This document shows, one piece after another, positions 47,001 to 58,800 of a stretch of DNA of 64,000 nt. Made by a program: the position numbers and the translations under genes. The stretch lies in the NCBI RefSeq assembly GCF_000143415.4, contig NW_003314334.1, forward strand, positions 327,614 through 391,613. Direction: 5' to 3'. Source of the DNA: Selaginella moellendorffii (Eukaryota; Streptophyta; Lycopodiopsida; Selaginellales; Selaginellaceae). How positions within the stretch are numbered: the first letter of the stretch is position 1; every line of letters starts with the position of its first letter. Under the pieces are notes generated by a model. It was given only the letters and a program-made list of their open reading frames with translations. It ran no database searches and was not told the DNA's origin.

Positions 47001-47730
47001 ATAACTGGTTTGATATCCTTCCCCTTGTTGAGTTCTCCTATAACAACTCTGTTCACTCCTCTCTTCGAATTTCCCCCTTCTTTGCGAACTCTAGCTGAAA
47101 TCCCCGATTCAATCTCTCACTTCCTTCTCCATCTGAATCCTCTTGTTCAAATCCCCGCTTTGAGGCATTTGTCTCCAACCTCCAGGAAAATCTCCTTCCA
47201 CCTCCATCATGCTAAGGAATCTCACAAAACATTTGCCAATGTCCATTGTCAGGATTGTCCCCCTTACAATATCGGGGATAAAGTTTGGCTCCTCAGGCGA
47301 AATATCTCCACCACCAGGCCCTGTCCAAAACTTGATTTCAAATGCCTCCGTCCTTTCTCTATCACTACCATCATTAATCCTGTCACTTATTGCCTTGCAC
47401 TTCCCTCCTCATATCAAATTCACCCCATTTTCACTCCTCTCTCCTTGAGCCTTATATTCCCAGTCCTATTCCAAATCGGGTCATTCCTCCGCCTCCACCA
47501 GTGCAGCTTGAGGATGGGTCTAAATATGAGGTTCAAAATATCCTTGATTCCAAGATTTCATGGTCTAAACTCTACTATCTGGTCAACTAGAAGGGTTATG
47601 GACCTGAGGAATGCACTTGGGAACCTGCGGACAACCTGATTCATTCTCCTGACCTTGTTCATGACTTCCATCGCCACTATCCTTCTCGTCCCAGTCCTCA
47701 TTCTTTTTCTTCATCTCCCATCCCTCATCG
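43977..47730 (+). pseudogene. Chromovirus pol: protease, RT, RNase H, integrase, chromodomain
   Basis: Protease: L-L-D-S-G-A-T at about 44220 and V-L-G-L-P-W at 44450. Before RT: Y-D-C-P-I-D-L at 44860. RT: K-I-D-L-H-G-A-Y at 45160 and Y-L-D-D-I-L-I-Y-S at 45350, the catalytic Asp pair. RNase H: near 45850-46000. Integrase: the HHCC-type zinc region at 46460-46590, D in S-M-D-F at 46650, V-V-L-D-R-G at 46830, and the H-P-Q-T-D-G segment at 46920. Chromodomain: Y-E-V-Q-N-I-L-D at 47528 and W-E-P-A-D-N-L at 47622, which directs insertion into heterochromatin in this clade. TAG or TGA stops interrupt it near 44994, 45067, 45330, 45472, 45995, 46637, 46865, 46946 and 47587, and there is a frame change in RT near 45100-45240. 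It is non-functional. Confidence 0.9.
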
Positions 47731-47796
47731 CTCATCTCATCCTCCTCTTCGTTTTCATTCATGTCCTTGTTCCACTTGTTCTTGAGGAGGGGGTGT

Positions 47797-48156
47797 TGTC
47801 AGGAATCCCCCAATTCTTGCCACATTCTTGACTCTCTCCGGATTCCTGACCTGTAGACCACATTCTTGACTCTCGAGACACTTCCCTATTCCTGACTCTC
47901 TGATTTCTTGTACGATTCCTGAGTCTCGAGCCACATTCCTGATGATGATGTGGCACCTCCTCGACCTCAGCTATATTTAGGCCGTCCTCGATCCAAGAGT
48001 GGTGGAGCTTCATCAACCTATAGTATATATAGGTTAGCCTTGTTCCATTTCTCCACAATCTGAATCAACGCCAGTTTAAGGCCTTTTCTTTGTTTCCACT
48101 AGCTTTTCTCTTTGTCTTTTACATTTTCCAGTCTTGATCTTATTGGGGTCTTGACA
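47797..48156 (+). repeat. Chromovirus 3' LTR
   Basis: 360 bp, TGTCAGGAATCC to TCTTGACA, preceded by a purine-rich GAGGAGGGGGTG. It contains several short ATTCTTGACTCTC-like direct repeats. Confidence 0.88.
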
Positions 48157-48348
48157 ATGAGAATACGAACAATGAATCACACCTCGTTGCAAATCATCTC
48201 TCCAAAAAGAGAAAATGATTTACTTGTTTGATCCTTTGTCCCTAACGACTCTCTTTTTGGTCTTATCTTTGACAAAACTTCAAGCTTGCTTTTACATTGC
48301 CTTCAATCTAATCCAAGAAAAGTTTATGAGAGAACATGACAATGATTA
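48157..48348 (-). mobile_element. Family A copy 2, short internal piece
   Basis: Matches 10262-10465. It lies between the chromovirus LTR and solo LTR H, and its last bases GATTA are the duplicated target of H. Confidence 0.8.
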
Positions 48349-48636
48349 TGTGAGATACAAAATCCCTAGGCCCCAAAGTGGAGCCGAAAGGGTGCCACGT
48401 GGTAGTGGCCGAAGCAAAAGCCAAACGAGTGTAACACGTTTGGACCAAAAGCTTCGACTTGAAAAGTTGAGAGCGGGAGTGGAACTCCCAACAAAGTGCT
48501 CGAGGAACGAGCACGAAGCAAGCAATAAGTGAGGCTCCAAAAAAGGGACCCAAAAGGACTAACACATGACATGTGGAAGTGTCTAAGATGAACCCGAGTT
48601 GGAGTCCGAAGTGGAGTCCGAGATAGACCCGAGAAG

Positions 48637-48675
48637 GGGGATGGTCCAAAGTTGAGTTGAGCTCAATTCAACACA
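48637..48675 (+). repeat. Left terminal inverted repeat of transposon F
   Basis: GGGGATGGTCC, then TTGAGTTGAGCTCAATT. It pairs with the right end after a short gap. Confidence 0.7.
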
Positions 48676-48979
48676 AGTCAACTCAAGTCAACATAGTCAA
48701 TAAGAAATATTACAAAGGAGGTTTAAATTGAACAAATGAAGGTTCTAGCAAACTTTAAAATATTAAAATACGTAAATATCTAAGTTAAAAGTTTCTATAA
48801 GATTGAATTGTTTAAAAAAGACAAAGTTCATGAGAACCTATCTTTTATAAAACTATATTATTTTATTAAGACAACTGTTACAGCTGTCATATTTGATTTG
48901 ACTACTTAATATTTTGAATACTTTTACAGCTGTAGATACTATTCCTTCATTCAAAAGATTTTTTAGGGTTCTTGAGAAG

Positions 48980-49228
48980 ATGGGAAGCAAGGAAAATACA
49001 AGATCTGTGAGTAAGAGTTTTAGTGCAAAAGAATGTGAGAATGTTAATTTTGTTTCACTATCACAATCTCCATATTACACTCCTGGTCCTTATTACCCAT
49101 TTAGGAATGTGGAGACCACTATCACGATTGATAAAAATGCTCTTGTTACTTCTGAAACAACAGTCCAGAGCAAGAGAAATGAAGAAATGAACAACATAGC
49201 GGAAAGCACCAAGAAATCTACTCCATAA
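48980..49228 (+). CDS. Small conserved ORF of transposon F (82 aa), paralogue in E
   Basis: Intact, 343 bp from the left end. Start at the Met matching the E protein; the frame is open from 48914. It shares the T-R-S-V-S start, S-L-S-Q-S-P-Y-Y-T-P-G, V-T-S-E-T-T-V-Q-S-K and A-E-S-T-K-K with 31007-31264. It is hydrophilic with no known domain. It is uninterrupted, whereas the other long F genes have several stops. Function unknown. Confidence 0.72.
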   Translation: MGSKENTRSVSKSFSAKECENVNFVSLSQSPYYTPGPYYPFRNVETTITIDKNALVTSETTVQSKRNEEMNNIAESTKKSTP

Positions 49229-49841
49229 AACTTTCCATGACATTTGTAATTTACATATTAATTCATATTAAAAACTCTATTGCTTACCTATATCGCAATC
49301 CTCTCATATGATAAGACCAAGGTATATTTTGCAGTGAATCCTCATTAAAAGTTTTTGGGAATTGTTTGTAAATAATGATAAAAGAAATCAAAATCTTTCG
49401 AAAGACTCAAAAGTAATATCACATCAAAGAATCAACTTTATCTATATTTCCAAGACTAAAAGGCAATCTCACATGAGAGAATGGTAGCATGCCAACGTGC
49501 TCTACCACTATAATGTGGTCTATATTTCCTTGCAATTTATTTCCCTAGACATTTGGCATGTGTAGAAAAGAATATATGTGTAGCAAAGTAGGATTCATCA
49601 TAATAATAGAGCATGTGTATACACGATAATCTAAAATTCTAGAAGCTCTTATGTTTACAAGAAAGCTATGATTATGAAGCCCCATTTCCAAGACTGACAT
49701 TTAAAGAATCTGAGTATTGTCAGTGTCATAATAAATAAACCTCATTCCCAAGATTAAAACTTAGTATATAAACTATCTAGAAAAGTTATAGTCATTGTAG
49801 GTTTTTTGTTCTCCTTGAGCTCCTTAGAAGTTTATATTGAA

Positions 49842-50571
49842 ATGGCTCAAAGGAGACCCATTGCTAATCGTACTTGGCCCCCCAGCACTTCATATCAATC
49901 TCCACTTCCATCCCCAAGTTCTACTAACATTCCACCTTCACCTCCACATAACAATCCTTTTTCTACTGAGGGCTCTAGTGAAGCTGAATTAGAGCTCCCT
50001 ATATGTGAAATTCCAGATCTTGCTACTAGAGAGGGATTGCCTCCAACGCTTCAAGAGCAATGCCACATGTTTTTGCAAGATCTTGCTCCTGACATGGTAG
50101 GACTACTTGAAAGCACAGAACGCTATTACATTCGGTGTCAAATATGCTACTTTTTCTTGGACAAGACAAATGGCTTTATGGGTTTACAAACTTTTCTTGA
50201 GCACTGTAAGAATTGCCCAACGGCAGGTCTGGAAAATGTGCACGTGTGGATGTACAATAGATTCAAAAATGAGTTACAGACACATACCCACTATCGCTTC
50301 ATGGTGAGGAACAACATCCCCTTGGGAAACACTGCATTGGGTAGTGCAAAATATGGGGTTTTTAGGCCACCCTATAGTGGAATGTAAGATCTAGAATTAC
50401 TTTACTATACTATAGTATTGTCACTATTAAAAGAAAAAATATAATAAAATGATATTAGTTGTAGGTAACATACCTTGTTCTAGAAGGTGCTATCATATCA
50501 CATACAATTGTTTACAAAATGTTGAAGGAGGAGATGGAAACACACAAGCACTACAAAGTGATAGTGACAGG
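49842..50571 (+). CDS. Unrecognised protein with Cys/His cluster in transposon F, two exons
   Basis: Exon 1 begins at the Met at 49842 (another lies at 49806) and runs to a donor GTAAGA at 50385. Exon 2 (about 50466-50571) follows TTGTAG and adds V-T-Y-L-V-L-E-G to K-V-I-V-T before GTGAGA. The first 70 residues are Pro/Ser-rich. Then comes Y-Y-I-R-C-Q-I-C, with H-C-K-N-C about 20 residues later, a possible small zinc-binding module. Without splicing it ends at a TAA at 50385, right at the donor. No stop falls within the body. There is no counterpart in E and no family is recognised. It could be a DNA-binding accessory protein, but that is a guess. Confidence 0.5.
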
Positions 50572-50696
50572 TGAGAATGATAATCTATAATTATGGTATC
50601 TGACACTGACATTGACATTTGACAATTTTACTAATATCTGACACTTTCACTGACATCTAACATATAACAAGCTTTCCATTTTATGTAAGGATGCAA

Positions 50697-53600
50697 TTAA
50701 CTTTCTTCTGCCTCATCATCAACATAATGATTTCTTTTATACTTCCTCCTATATTGGTATTGTGGGGAAGATTCACCTTGCATATGTTGAGCCATGGCTT
50801 CTACATAGTCAGAGAGACTTCCAAAGCCTCCAATTCTAGAAACTCCAGGTGACTGTGATCTATAAAATAGAATGAAATATATATTGAAATTTTAATAAAC
50901 ATAATTTACCTCCTTGAGGTTGAAGGCAACTCACAAAATCCTCTGAGCCAACGTTTGAAGAGATGATGTTCTTCAATAGCAAACACCGACCTACCAGAGT
51001 CACGTGCTGCCTCCACCATAGAACCGCTACCTGTTGTGCAATCAATCACAACACCATCTGGTGGGCAATAGAGCTCAAGCAAGACTTGTTTTGCCGATGG
51101 AGTTCGGAATCAATACCCTGGAAATGTGTTGCGGATCTGCTCATCCACAAGGTTGGGTATGATGTTAGTGGAACTGTTGTACCCAGGCAAAACACATGCT
51201 GCACGTTCGCTATCACGAAACCCATCATGTGTGTTTCTGCAGAAGGCATGATAGGTCCACATCATAACCTGGAAAATAAAAATGTTTAGAAATTAGATAA
51301 AAATATAAAATACATATTCACCTTTTCAGGCTTCCCTTGGACGCCTCTCGTATCAACACCAATAGGATCCATGATGCACCCGGAAGAGAATGACTTGAAA
51401 TAAACTTCTGCTGCACACATCATAAGCTCATACATCCAGTTGGGGTCATTCGGTAGGATGAAGATGACATGGCCAGCTTCGAGCATAAGTGCTTTGGACA
51501 ATAGGAATGCATCGCGCAAGTGGTCAGTTGTGAGAAAGTTCCAATCCTCAACTTTCCCATCGATATCTGAAAGACCATCTGGAAAGTCGAAGAGAATGAA
51601 GTCCGCAACTGGGAGCACGGGCCTTTGTATCTTTCAGCACCAACGGTTGAACTGGCAGCGTATATCCATGTTGATGTCGTCTTCCGTGAAAAATGTCAAT
51701 AATCTACTGTAAGAGCTAATGAAGATACCCACAATGCCTCGTTGTGTTATTGGGGCATAGGACAAACCTATTAAAGAGCTAAGTGAATGAAAAAAGTAAT
51801 AAATAGTATGATACCGTCATATGGCGTGTTGTCGATGAGAGTTCCTCCAACTCCTCTTCACGGGCATCTTGTCGAGCTGGAATGAAATTACTACCAACAG
51901 TCATTGCTGCAAAAAAACATGTATTACCACCTTTAGTTTGTAAAATTCACTTTTGCTTACCTCGAGGTCGACGTGATATTCTGTGAACCACTTGATCATC
52001 GTTATTTACTGGTAGAACCTGATCTGGATCTTGGTTGTTTGATGGTTGAATTGGAGCCTGTTCCTAACTGTCTAGTGGTGGAACACGAACTTGATCTGGA
52101 GCTTCCTCATCCTCGTCTCCATCGTCACTTGCATTGCCATCATTGCTAGCATTGATAATTTCCTCACGATCTAGTGTAGAGGTCCCTAGGAGCTCCAACT
52201 CCCAAGGGCATTCTATCTTCTGTGCCTTCGAAACTCTTGCAAACATTGTTGGGTACATTCCTCCATCCCTTACACCCTTTGCAACAAGTTGAGTGCAAAC
52301 TGGTGCCTCAAATGGCATGCCTCTATATCGAAGATACCTGTAAACAATATATATTAAAAAATAGTCTTAGAAATCATATTATACTATAAGCTGCACGTCA
52401 CATGAAATAAGGTTGACCATGTTGGCAATCATAAGTTGTTGTGCTTGTAGACTTCTCTGGCAGCCAGCCCTCTTTGATCCCTTCCAATGACATGTTGATG
52501 TAGGTATCGAAAGACATGAATGTGCCATCTGGATCGTCACCAATGTGTGGTGCCAAGAACTTCTCACCTTCACTTATAGTTTGCGTGATGTAGACAGCCC
52601 TTCTCATCATGTTCTCAAATAGTTCTAGCAGTCCTTTCTCTCTGTTCATCAAGCAGATATTGAGGAACTCCAGAGTCTCTATCTGTTGCTTATATGGAAG
52701 TTTCGATTTTGCGATATTGTAAATCATGTCATCTGGAGTTTTGTTCACTGCAAAAGTAACATATGTATAATTAAGAAAAATGAAGTGTGATAAAAAACTT
52801 ATATTCATGAGAAGAAATTTCGGCTATAGTCTCTAGCCACTCCTTTGGCCTGTGATTGTCTGTAATGCATACTAGTTTCTTCAACTTTGAGGACTTTGCA
52901 TGCTGAATTTTGTGCTCAATTTGTACAAACTTAGCTGAGAGCTCTTCCCGACTCTTCTCCGGATATGTAAGTTTGTAAGCATCCTGCTTGACCTTCACCA
53001 AAGGCTAAAAACCAAAACAATTAAAAGAGGCTTTTATAAAATAAAAGGGAAAGACATACCTTACACCACACAGCGAGCATAAAACTGATTGGGTTGTTGA
53101 ACCAAGTTGTATCGTTATTTCGAGTGCGTGAGTGCCAAACAAGTGTTGCGAGATCATCACCATAATGTTGGCAGATGTCATCCTCACTCAAGTCTGCCAA
53201 AAATTGAAGTTGCTTAATGTTATGGACAAGATTTTGTTTTTAAACAACAAACTACCCAAGCCTACATTTAAACACAACAAAACAAGTTAAAGTGGAGTTA
53301 GAGGTAAAATTATAAAACTTACGCATTGATCTTTTGGCAAGCCAAAATAAGTCTGTTGACATCCAAAAGTCCCCTCGCATAGACATGGCCGACTGGAACG
53401 TTGATATGGTAGATGGGATCATCACGAAAATGATCGTCAATACACTTCATCCAAGCTCCATATCGGTGGTTACCATCAATAATTTGGAACATTGTCCCTG
53501 CAAGCTATAGAGTCTCAAGATGTCTGATAACCATGTCATCAAATTCTAGGGACTTCCTCCTCCAAATAGGATCCCAGCTATTCACAATCTCGGGTGTGAC

Positions 53601-54340
53601 AGTAATGATCTCCGTTGTTCCTGGCTTGCAAAAAGAGACTAGAAACATACCAATATTTGTTGCAAGGCCATTCTGTTTGAACAAGCTGTATATATTCGGG
53701 TTGACATACTTGGATGCTGTGCGGACAAGGTTCGTCTGCTGCAAACGGCAAAGGGGGATTTCTCTGATCAAGTCACAAGGGCCTGGCCACTTGAGCACCT
53801 CAAGTGTTTGGTGAACTGCTTTTTCCCTTGTTTGCATAACAGTCTCTTGGAAGCACTTGTCCACCACGTTGTCAAGAAGGTCTGCAACTCTTTTAGCTCC
53901 AGGCTGTTCCTCAGGTTCCCTATCGTGAACACCACTAGATTGCCCAACTTCAGGGATTTGCGTTGGTGGTGGTGGTAGTGGTGGTGGGGGCAGAGGCAAT
54001 AGTGGCAGTGGTGGTGGCAATGGTGGTGGTGGCAGTGGCGGCAGGGGCAGAGGCAATAGTGGCAGTGGTGGTGGCAATGGTGGTGGTGGCAGTGGCGGTG
54101 GTGGCAATGGCGATGGAGGTGGTGGAGGTGGTGATGGAGGTGGTGGAGGTGGCAATGGTGGTGGTGGAGGTGGTGATGGTGGAGGTGATGGTAGTGGAGG
54201 TGGTGAATCTTTAACTAAATGTGTCTCTATTGTGCCAATGGACATGTCGATTGTGATGTTGTCGTCAGTGCTAAATTAAACTTCTTGTGTCTTCTTGGCT
54301 CTAACAACCTTTTTATGTGTTACAATCTTCCTTTTTTGCA
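50697..54340 (-). pseudogene. ParB-like / DNA methyltransferase gene of transposon F
   Basis: Exons on the minus strand: about 54340-53335 (basic start, Pro-rich tract, then F-Q-I-I-D-G-N-H-R-Y-G-A at about 53450-53490, the ParB-type G-x-H-R box), 53195-53060, 53007-52800, 52750-52398, 52337-51963, 51907-51827, 51766-51312, 51272-50908 and 50850-50697, all with GT-AG borders. 51580-51605 encodes I-L-F-D-F-P-D-G where beta-class DNA methyltransferases have DPPY. 50985-51065 encodes V-V-I-D-C-T-T-G-S-G, a good SAM-binding motif I, followed by S-V-F-A-I-E. The order motif IV then I is that of N6-adenine/N4-cytosine enzymes. In-frame stops near 53505, 52070, 51635 and 51110 break it, with no frameshift noticed. 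Gene plan and order match the E gene. Whether it methylated DNA is inference. Confidence 0.68.
53965..54210 (-). repeat. Proline-rich low-complexity tract in the F ParB/methyltransferase gene
   Basis: GGTGGT/GGCAGT-type trinucleotide repeats on the plus strand read as about 80 residues of Pro with Ser/Leu on the minus strand. It is part of the coding exon, since frames on both sides join it. The plus-strand Val/Ala frame is a shadow. Confidence 0.75.
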
Positions 54341-54660
54341 AGAGAAAAAGTTTTGTTAGTCAAACTAAATAAAGATAATGAGAAATTCAAATAGTCAAAG
54401 GGAAAAAAATAAATCAAGTGGGCCTAGACTCCACCTTGGGCAATTTTGCTCGCCGAGGGGCTGAGGTTATTTGAATAACCTCGGCCCCTCGGCAAGCAAA
54501 ATTGCTCGAGGTGGCCGGCCTGAGCTTGACCTTGGCCAACAAAGAAGCAATCAAGAAAAAAAAAAGGGAAGCAATGGAATGGAAGCAATGGACTCAAAAA
54601 ATGGAAGTGGAAGCAATCAAATCGAAACTCACCCTTGGTGGCATCTTTCCTCCCTCGATT
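54341..54660. other. Intergenic region of F upstream of the ParB/methyltransferase gene
   Basis: Holds the 84-bp hairpin and purine-rich sequence. No gene is supported; the ORFs on both strands here are shadows of the inverted repeat. Confidence 0.5.
54431..54514. repeat. 84-bp near-perfect hairpin in F
   Basis: Two 41-bp arms (54431-54471 and 54474-54514) with a 2-bp loop, mismatching at only a few positions. The core of each arm is CCGAGGGGC and CAATTTTGC. It lies just upstream of the minus-strand ParB/methyltransferase gene. It could be a separate tiny foldback, a small-RNA hairpin or a binding site. Confidence 0.85.
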
Positions 54661-54684
54661 TCTTGATCGTGCTAGATTTCTTGT

Positions 54685-54950
54685 GCGCTCGATCTCTCCC
54701 GCTCGCGCACTCAATCTCTCTTGCTCACGCGCTCAATCTCTCCGGCTCGCACGCTCAAACTCTCCCACTCGCACGCTCAATCTCTCCCGCTCGCGTGCTC
54801 AATCTCTCCCGCTCGCGCGCTCAATCTCTCCCGCTCATGCGCTCAATCTCTCAATCTCTTGCGCGCTCAATCGCTCGATCTCCTTCGCACTCAATCCCTC
54901 GATCTCCTTCGCGCTCAATCTCTCGATCTCTCGCGCGCTCCACTCACGAT
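54685..54950. repeat. 21-22 bp minisatellite in F
   Basis: About a dozen imperfect units resembling GCTCAATCTCTCCCGCTCGC. They are open in several frames, giving Ser/Arg/Leu-rich shadow ORFs (54471-55025 and others) that I do not call as genes. A degenerate CCCTAACC run follows at about 54985-55018. Confidence 0.85.
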
Positions 54951-55025
54951 GCGAACAGTAACCTAATCTTGGCAGCTACTCTAACCCTAATCCTGACAGC
55001 TGCCCTAACCCTAACCAATCTCTAA

Positions 55026-55814
55026 TCCTAGCCATTCATTCCGAATAACCTAAATCTCAACCATCACAATATCTTTGATCTTATTTTATCTTATCATTAT
55101 TATTATATGAAAATTATGCTTCTTTATTTTGTATATTTTAATGATGGTATAACTAGCACCTATCAACATTTCTGTTATTAGAGATATGATATTATATTTT
55201 ACAAATTATCTAGAAAGGATGCATTCTCATCAATATTTTGTACATATTTTGGAATCGTTACAAGAACTTCAAAGAGTATAAATAAGGCACGTTAAAATAT
55301 GTTGTACTAGGATGAATCCTCATCCAGAAATTTATTTTGTGTTGTATTAGATCCTAAACAATAGGCACGTGCTTTGAATGTCATTGAGCAGTATTCACAA
55401 TTATGGATAAAACTTGAGTTGTACTATGAATCAAATCTGTCATTGAAGAATAAGATTTGACAAGATTTATTATCATCTACCACTTAAAATTTGACAACTT
55501 GACATATCACACGTGCTGATAGTTAGATTGGATCTCTTGGTTTGACACGTTATAGCAGAATGTCATTACTAGTATCATTATTAACTATCAAACTTCACAT
55601 GTTGAAAATCTTTCCTTGGATCTATGTATATACATGCATCAGACATCATAATAGATGACAGTAATATTGATACTGTCACACTTACACATGTTAAATTTGC
55701 TATAGAATTTAAATTCATTTTGTACGTTGTCTTCTTATTACTCTATTTAAATTTCAATTATGTTTCACTATAGATTTTTATAAGTAGCATAAAGAGAGAG
55801 AACTCCAAAACCTA
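55026..55814. other. AT-rich non-coding upstream region of the F transposase
   Basis: No ORF or RNA gene recognised. It probably contains the transposase promoter. Confidence 0.5.
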
Positions 55815-58800
55815 TTGAGAAGGATGGAGAGGTTTCTTCTTCATTTTCGAGATCACCCACCTCTTTCATTCTCTCAGAGTATTGTTTCTGAAAGTTTTTT
55901 ATGTCTGCGTTTTGATCTTCGTCTTGGCTCTATTTCTTTAGAGGCTGTGATCTGCAACAACACCAGTATAGTTGCATACTCAGAGTTTCTTCTTTCTAGT
56001 GTGGGCGAGGGTGGACAAAAATGGGATTTACAAAATTCCAAGTCGAAGGAGATTCGAGTGTTCAGATCTCCAGTCAAAATGCCAAAATGCACTCCAGCAA
56101 AAGTGAATGTGAAGCAAGAGTCAGTCGTTATCCTCTCGTCCTCTTTTAGTTCAAGTGGAGATGTCATGCTAGTGTCGGCGCCAAATTCACCAGCTCCAGC
56201 TCTAGCTCCAACTTCAACAATATTCAAAGCCGTTAGCAATGCTTTCTAGTTTTCACGCCTCTCAATCAACGTGCACTTGTTTTTGTATAGGCTTGTGAGT
56301 GAGCTTCCATCCTCCTACAACGGCAACATTTTCTTCGAGCTACCACCTCTTGTCAGCAGCACAGGTTCCAAATGGAAGGGGATGGAAACCAAGCAGGATG
56401 TCCACAATTGGTGCAAGATCAAGACCACACACTTCCAACATTTTGAAGGCACAATGTCTATAGTTCATTGTGGCGGGCATTTAGATTGTGTGGATGAAGC
56501 ATGCAATCAAGACCACTCTAGAAACTCTATATTTTTCGAAGGGTCTGCAGTCAATCCTCCAGCTTGTGACACCATTGCTGTTGGATTCAAATGTCGATTC
56601 TGCAAAAATGCTCCTCTATGTCATGCTATCTGCGAGGCCAAGATGTACTACTTTCTTCCACGGGATGGAGTGGCTAGAAGAGCTGCAGTGCATGTTGGCA
56701 CACATATGCATCCAATGCAGGAAGGGATACAAAGGAGTTCTCTCAACCGTTTCCAAGATGTTGTACAGGAAGAGATTATGAGAAACTCATCTGCAACTCC
56801 GAAGCATGTTCAGAAGACCGTCCTCAAAGATTTTATCGCAAATACCTTACTCAATCCAGGTTGCCAAAAGACTCAACTAAACGAGGCTAGCTTGTGGGAC
56901 TTACTACGAGGAGTCAACCTGCTACTAGCCTAAGGAGGTACATCCATTATTTTTCATACGTTATAATAATAATTTTTTCTTACATTATATTGTTTAGGAT
57001 AAAATCTTGGATGTGTGAATCTTGAGAGGGGAAGTTGCAATCAAAAATTGACTCCATCCTTGAATTGAAACAGACCTGTCCATACGAGTTCATCCACGGA
57101 AGTTTGTTTCCAAACCAAGTTGTGAATGAGCAAGAGTGCCCCTTCATCTTCAAAATGTCTACCATAGGCCCTGCCTCTGGCGTAGATCTTGTCTCCCGAA
57201 TAGACATGTTTGGGTCCAGTGACCTTGCAAATGCATGGGTACATTTTGACCATATGGAGCATGTATCCAGTTGGACAACCATGGGAGCTCATGTGTATGA
57301 TCCAAGGTAATTTTTATTCTCATTATATTGAAATTGTTATAATATTTATGTTTTCATAGGCTACGTTGTAACTTAACAATTGCGACAGAAGAGTTTAAAG
57401 TACAAGACCAGACAGCACAGGAAATATTTTGGAAGTCCCTCTCTGATATTGTCCTAAAGCGGACTGGTAAGCTTGCAAACTTTCGTGGTTTCATGGCAGA
57501 TGGGGCTGGTGCAAACTGGAATGGTATTCGAGCAGTTTTTGGGAATGGTCAACCATTAGAAGGTCATGAGAGGACTTGTGAGTTCCATTGGGCTCAAAGC
57601 CTAAACCACCACTACCACCTTATCAAGCTAGAGTTTCAATCAATATTTAAGAAGTTGTGCAAACAATGGCAAGTTGCACCTTCTGAAGAAGAGCATGAGG
57701 CAAAAGCAAACGAGATCCGAATGTGGTGGCGTGAAGATGGCCATACAGACATAAGTTGCCTACCACAACTTGAGTCATGGTTAGGATGGTGAGAAGTTAA
57801 GATGTTCCAGTGGGGACATCACTCTTTTCAAGTTGGTTTATATTTTTTCTTCTCCTTTTATTACCTTTTAATATTGCTTTTTCCATTAGGATCAACCACT
57901 TGAGGACCTCGCATACACCCCAACTATGAATCTCTCCGAAAGTAAGCATTGGAGTTGGCATTCCTTTGAGGCAGGGAAAGGGAAGATGAGTCTATACGAA
58001 GCCTGTCTATCAAATTTGATACGTGCTATAGAGCAATCTTCAAAAGCACTGGCATTCGAGGAAGGAAGATACATGGGAACAGGGCCTTCTGTTGAGATGT
58101 TACATGATAGGATGAAGAGAAAATTAACTCCACCCGCTCGAACAGTGGCAACTGTAGTTGAGGAAGTGGTCCGTGGCACATCTATGGAGTACACTCCCCG
58201 AGCTTTTATTGGTGATATGAAGACTGTCCGCTCAAAGCGTCGTTTTTCCTTTGCTGGGGAAGATGTTGGCACGGACCTTGGAGCAAAAAGCTCTTACAGG
58301 CCTGATGTCGAGTACCATTTTGCTCCAAGACACTACTCTCAGACCAAGCCACCTCAAGTGGCTAATGAAGAGAGTGCATCGCAACAGGTTGAAATTGCTT
58401 ACCGTAGCGTGGAGCCGAAGCAATAGGCAATCCGACGCGTGCCAGCAAAATCGAATGTAAGGTGTGTGGGGATGCTTCTGAGGGGTAAGTGTTGGGCCTG
58501 GATTTGTGGTGAAAAATCTGCTTCTGTTCCAGCCCCATGTTTCTATGGGGAACGAAAGCAAGCAGGATTTTCAAGATGGTGCTGGCTATATTGTTGCAAC
58601 ACCGACGCCAACTATACAAAACGGCTTGAAGACGCTATAGTGACTAAACCTGATGCAGTATCTAAAGAATGGCCGGTTGCTAATGGGGTCGCGCTCACCT
58701 CGGATGAGATTGAAAACCTTGAGAAATTTGGTTTTAATCTTGAGAGGAGAGTTGGAGACATGAGTGACAGGAGCAAGACTATTCCTACAGAGATGCACAG

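Larger units (their letters stand above)
43877..48156 (+). mobile_element. 5'-truncated Ty3/gypsy chromovirus
   Basis: Order gag (end only), protease, RT, RNase H, integrase, chromodomain, 3' LTR. The 5' LTR, primer site and most of gag are gone, and the left edge abuts the cut C LTR. After the 3' LTR, family A resumes at a point about 215 bp further on than where C entered it. This fits one deletion that removed the end of C, a piece of A and the 5' part of this element. Several stop codons and frame changes mean it cannot make a full polyprotein. Confidence 0.9.

Noticed and set aside
53963-54214. Val/Ala/Met-rich plus-strand ORF
   Set aside because: It is the antisense shadow of the proline-rich tract of the F ParB/methyltransferase gene.
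54471-55025. 184-codon plus-strand ORF rich in Ser/Arg/Leu
   Set aside because: It comes from the hairpin and the 21-22 bp minisatellite. Several frames are open and none continues into a conserved exon.
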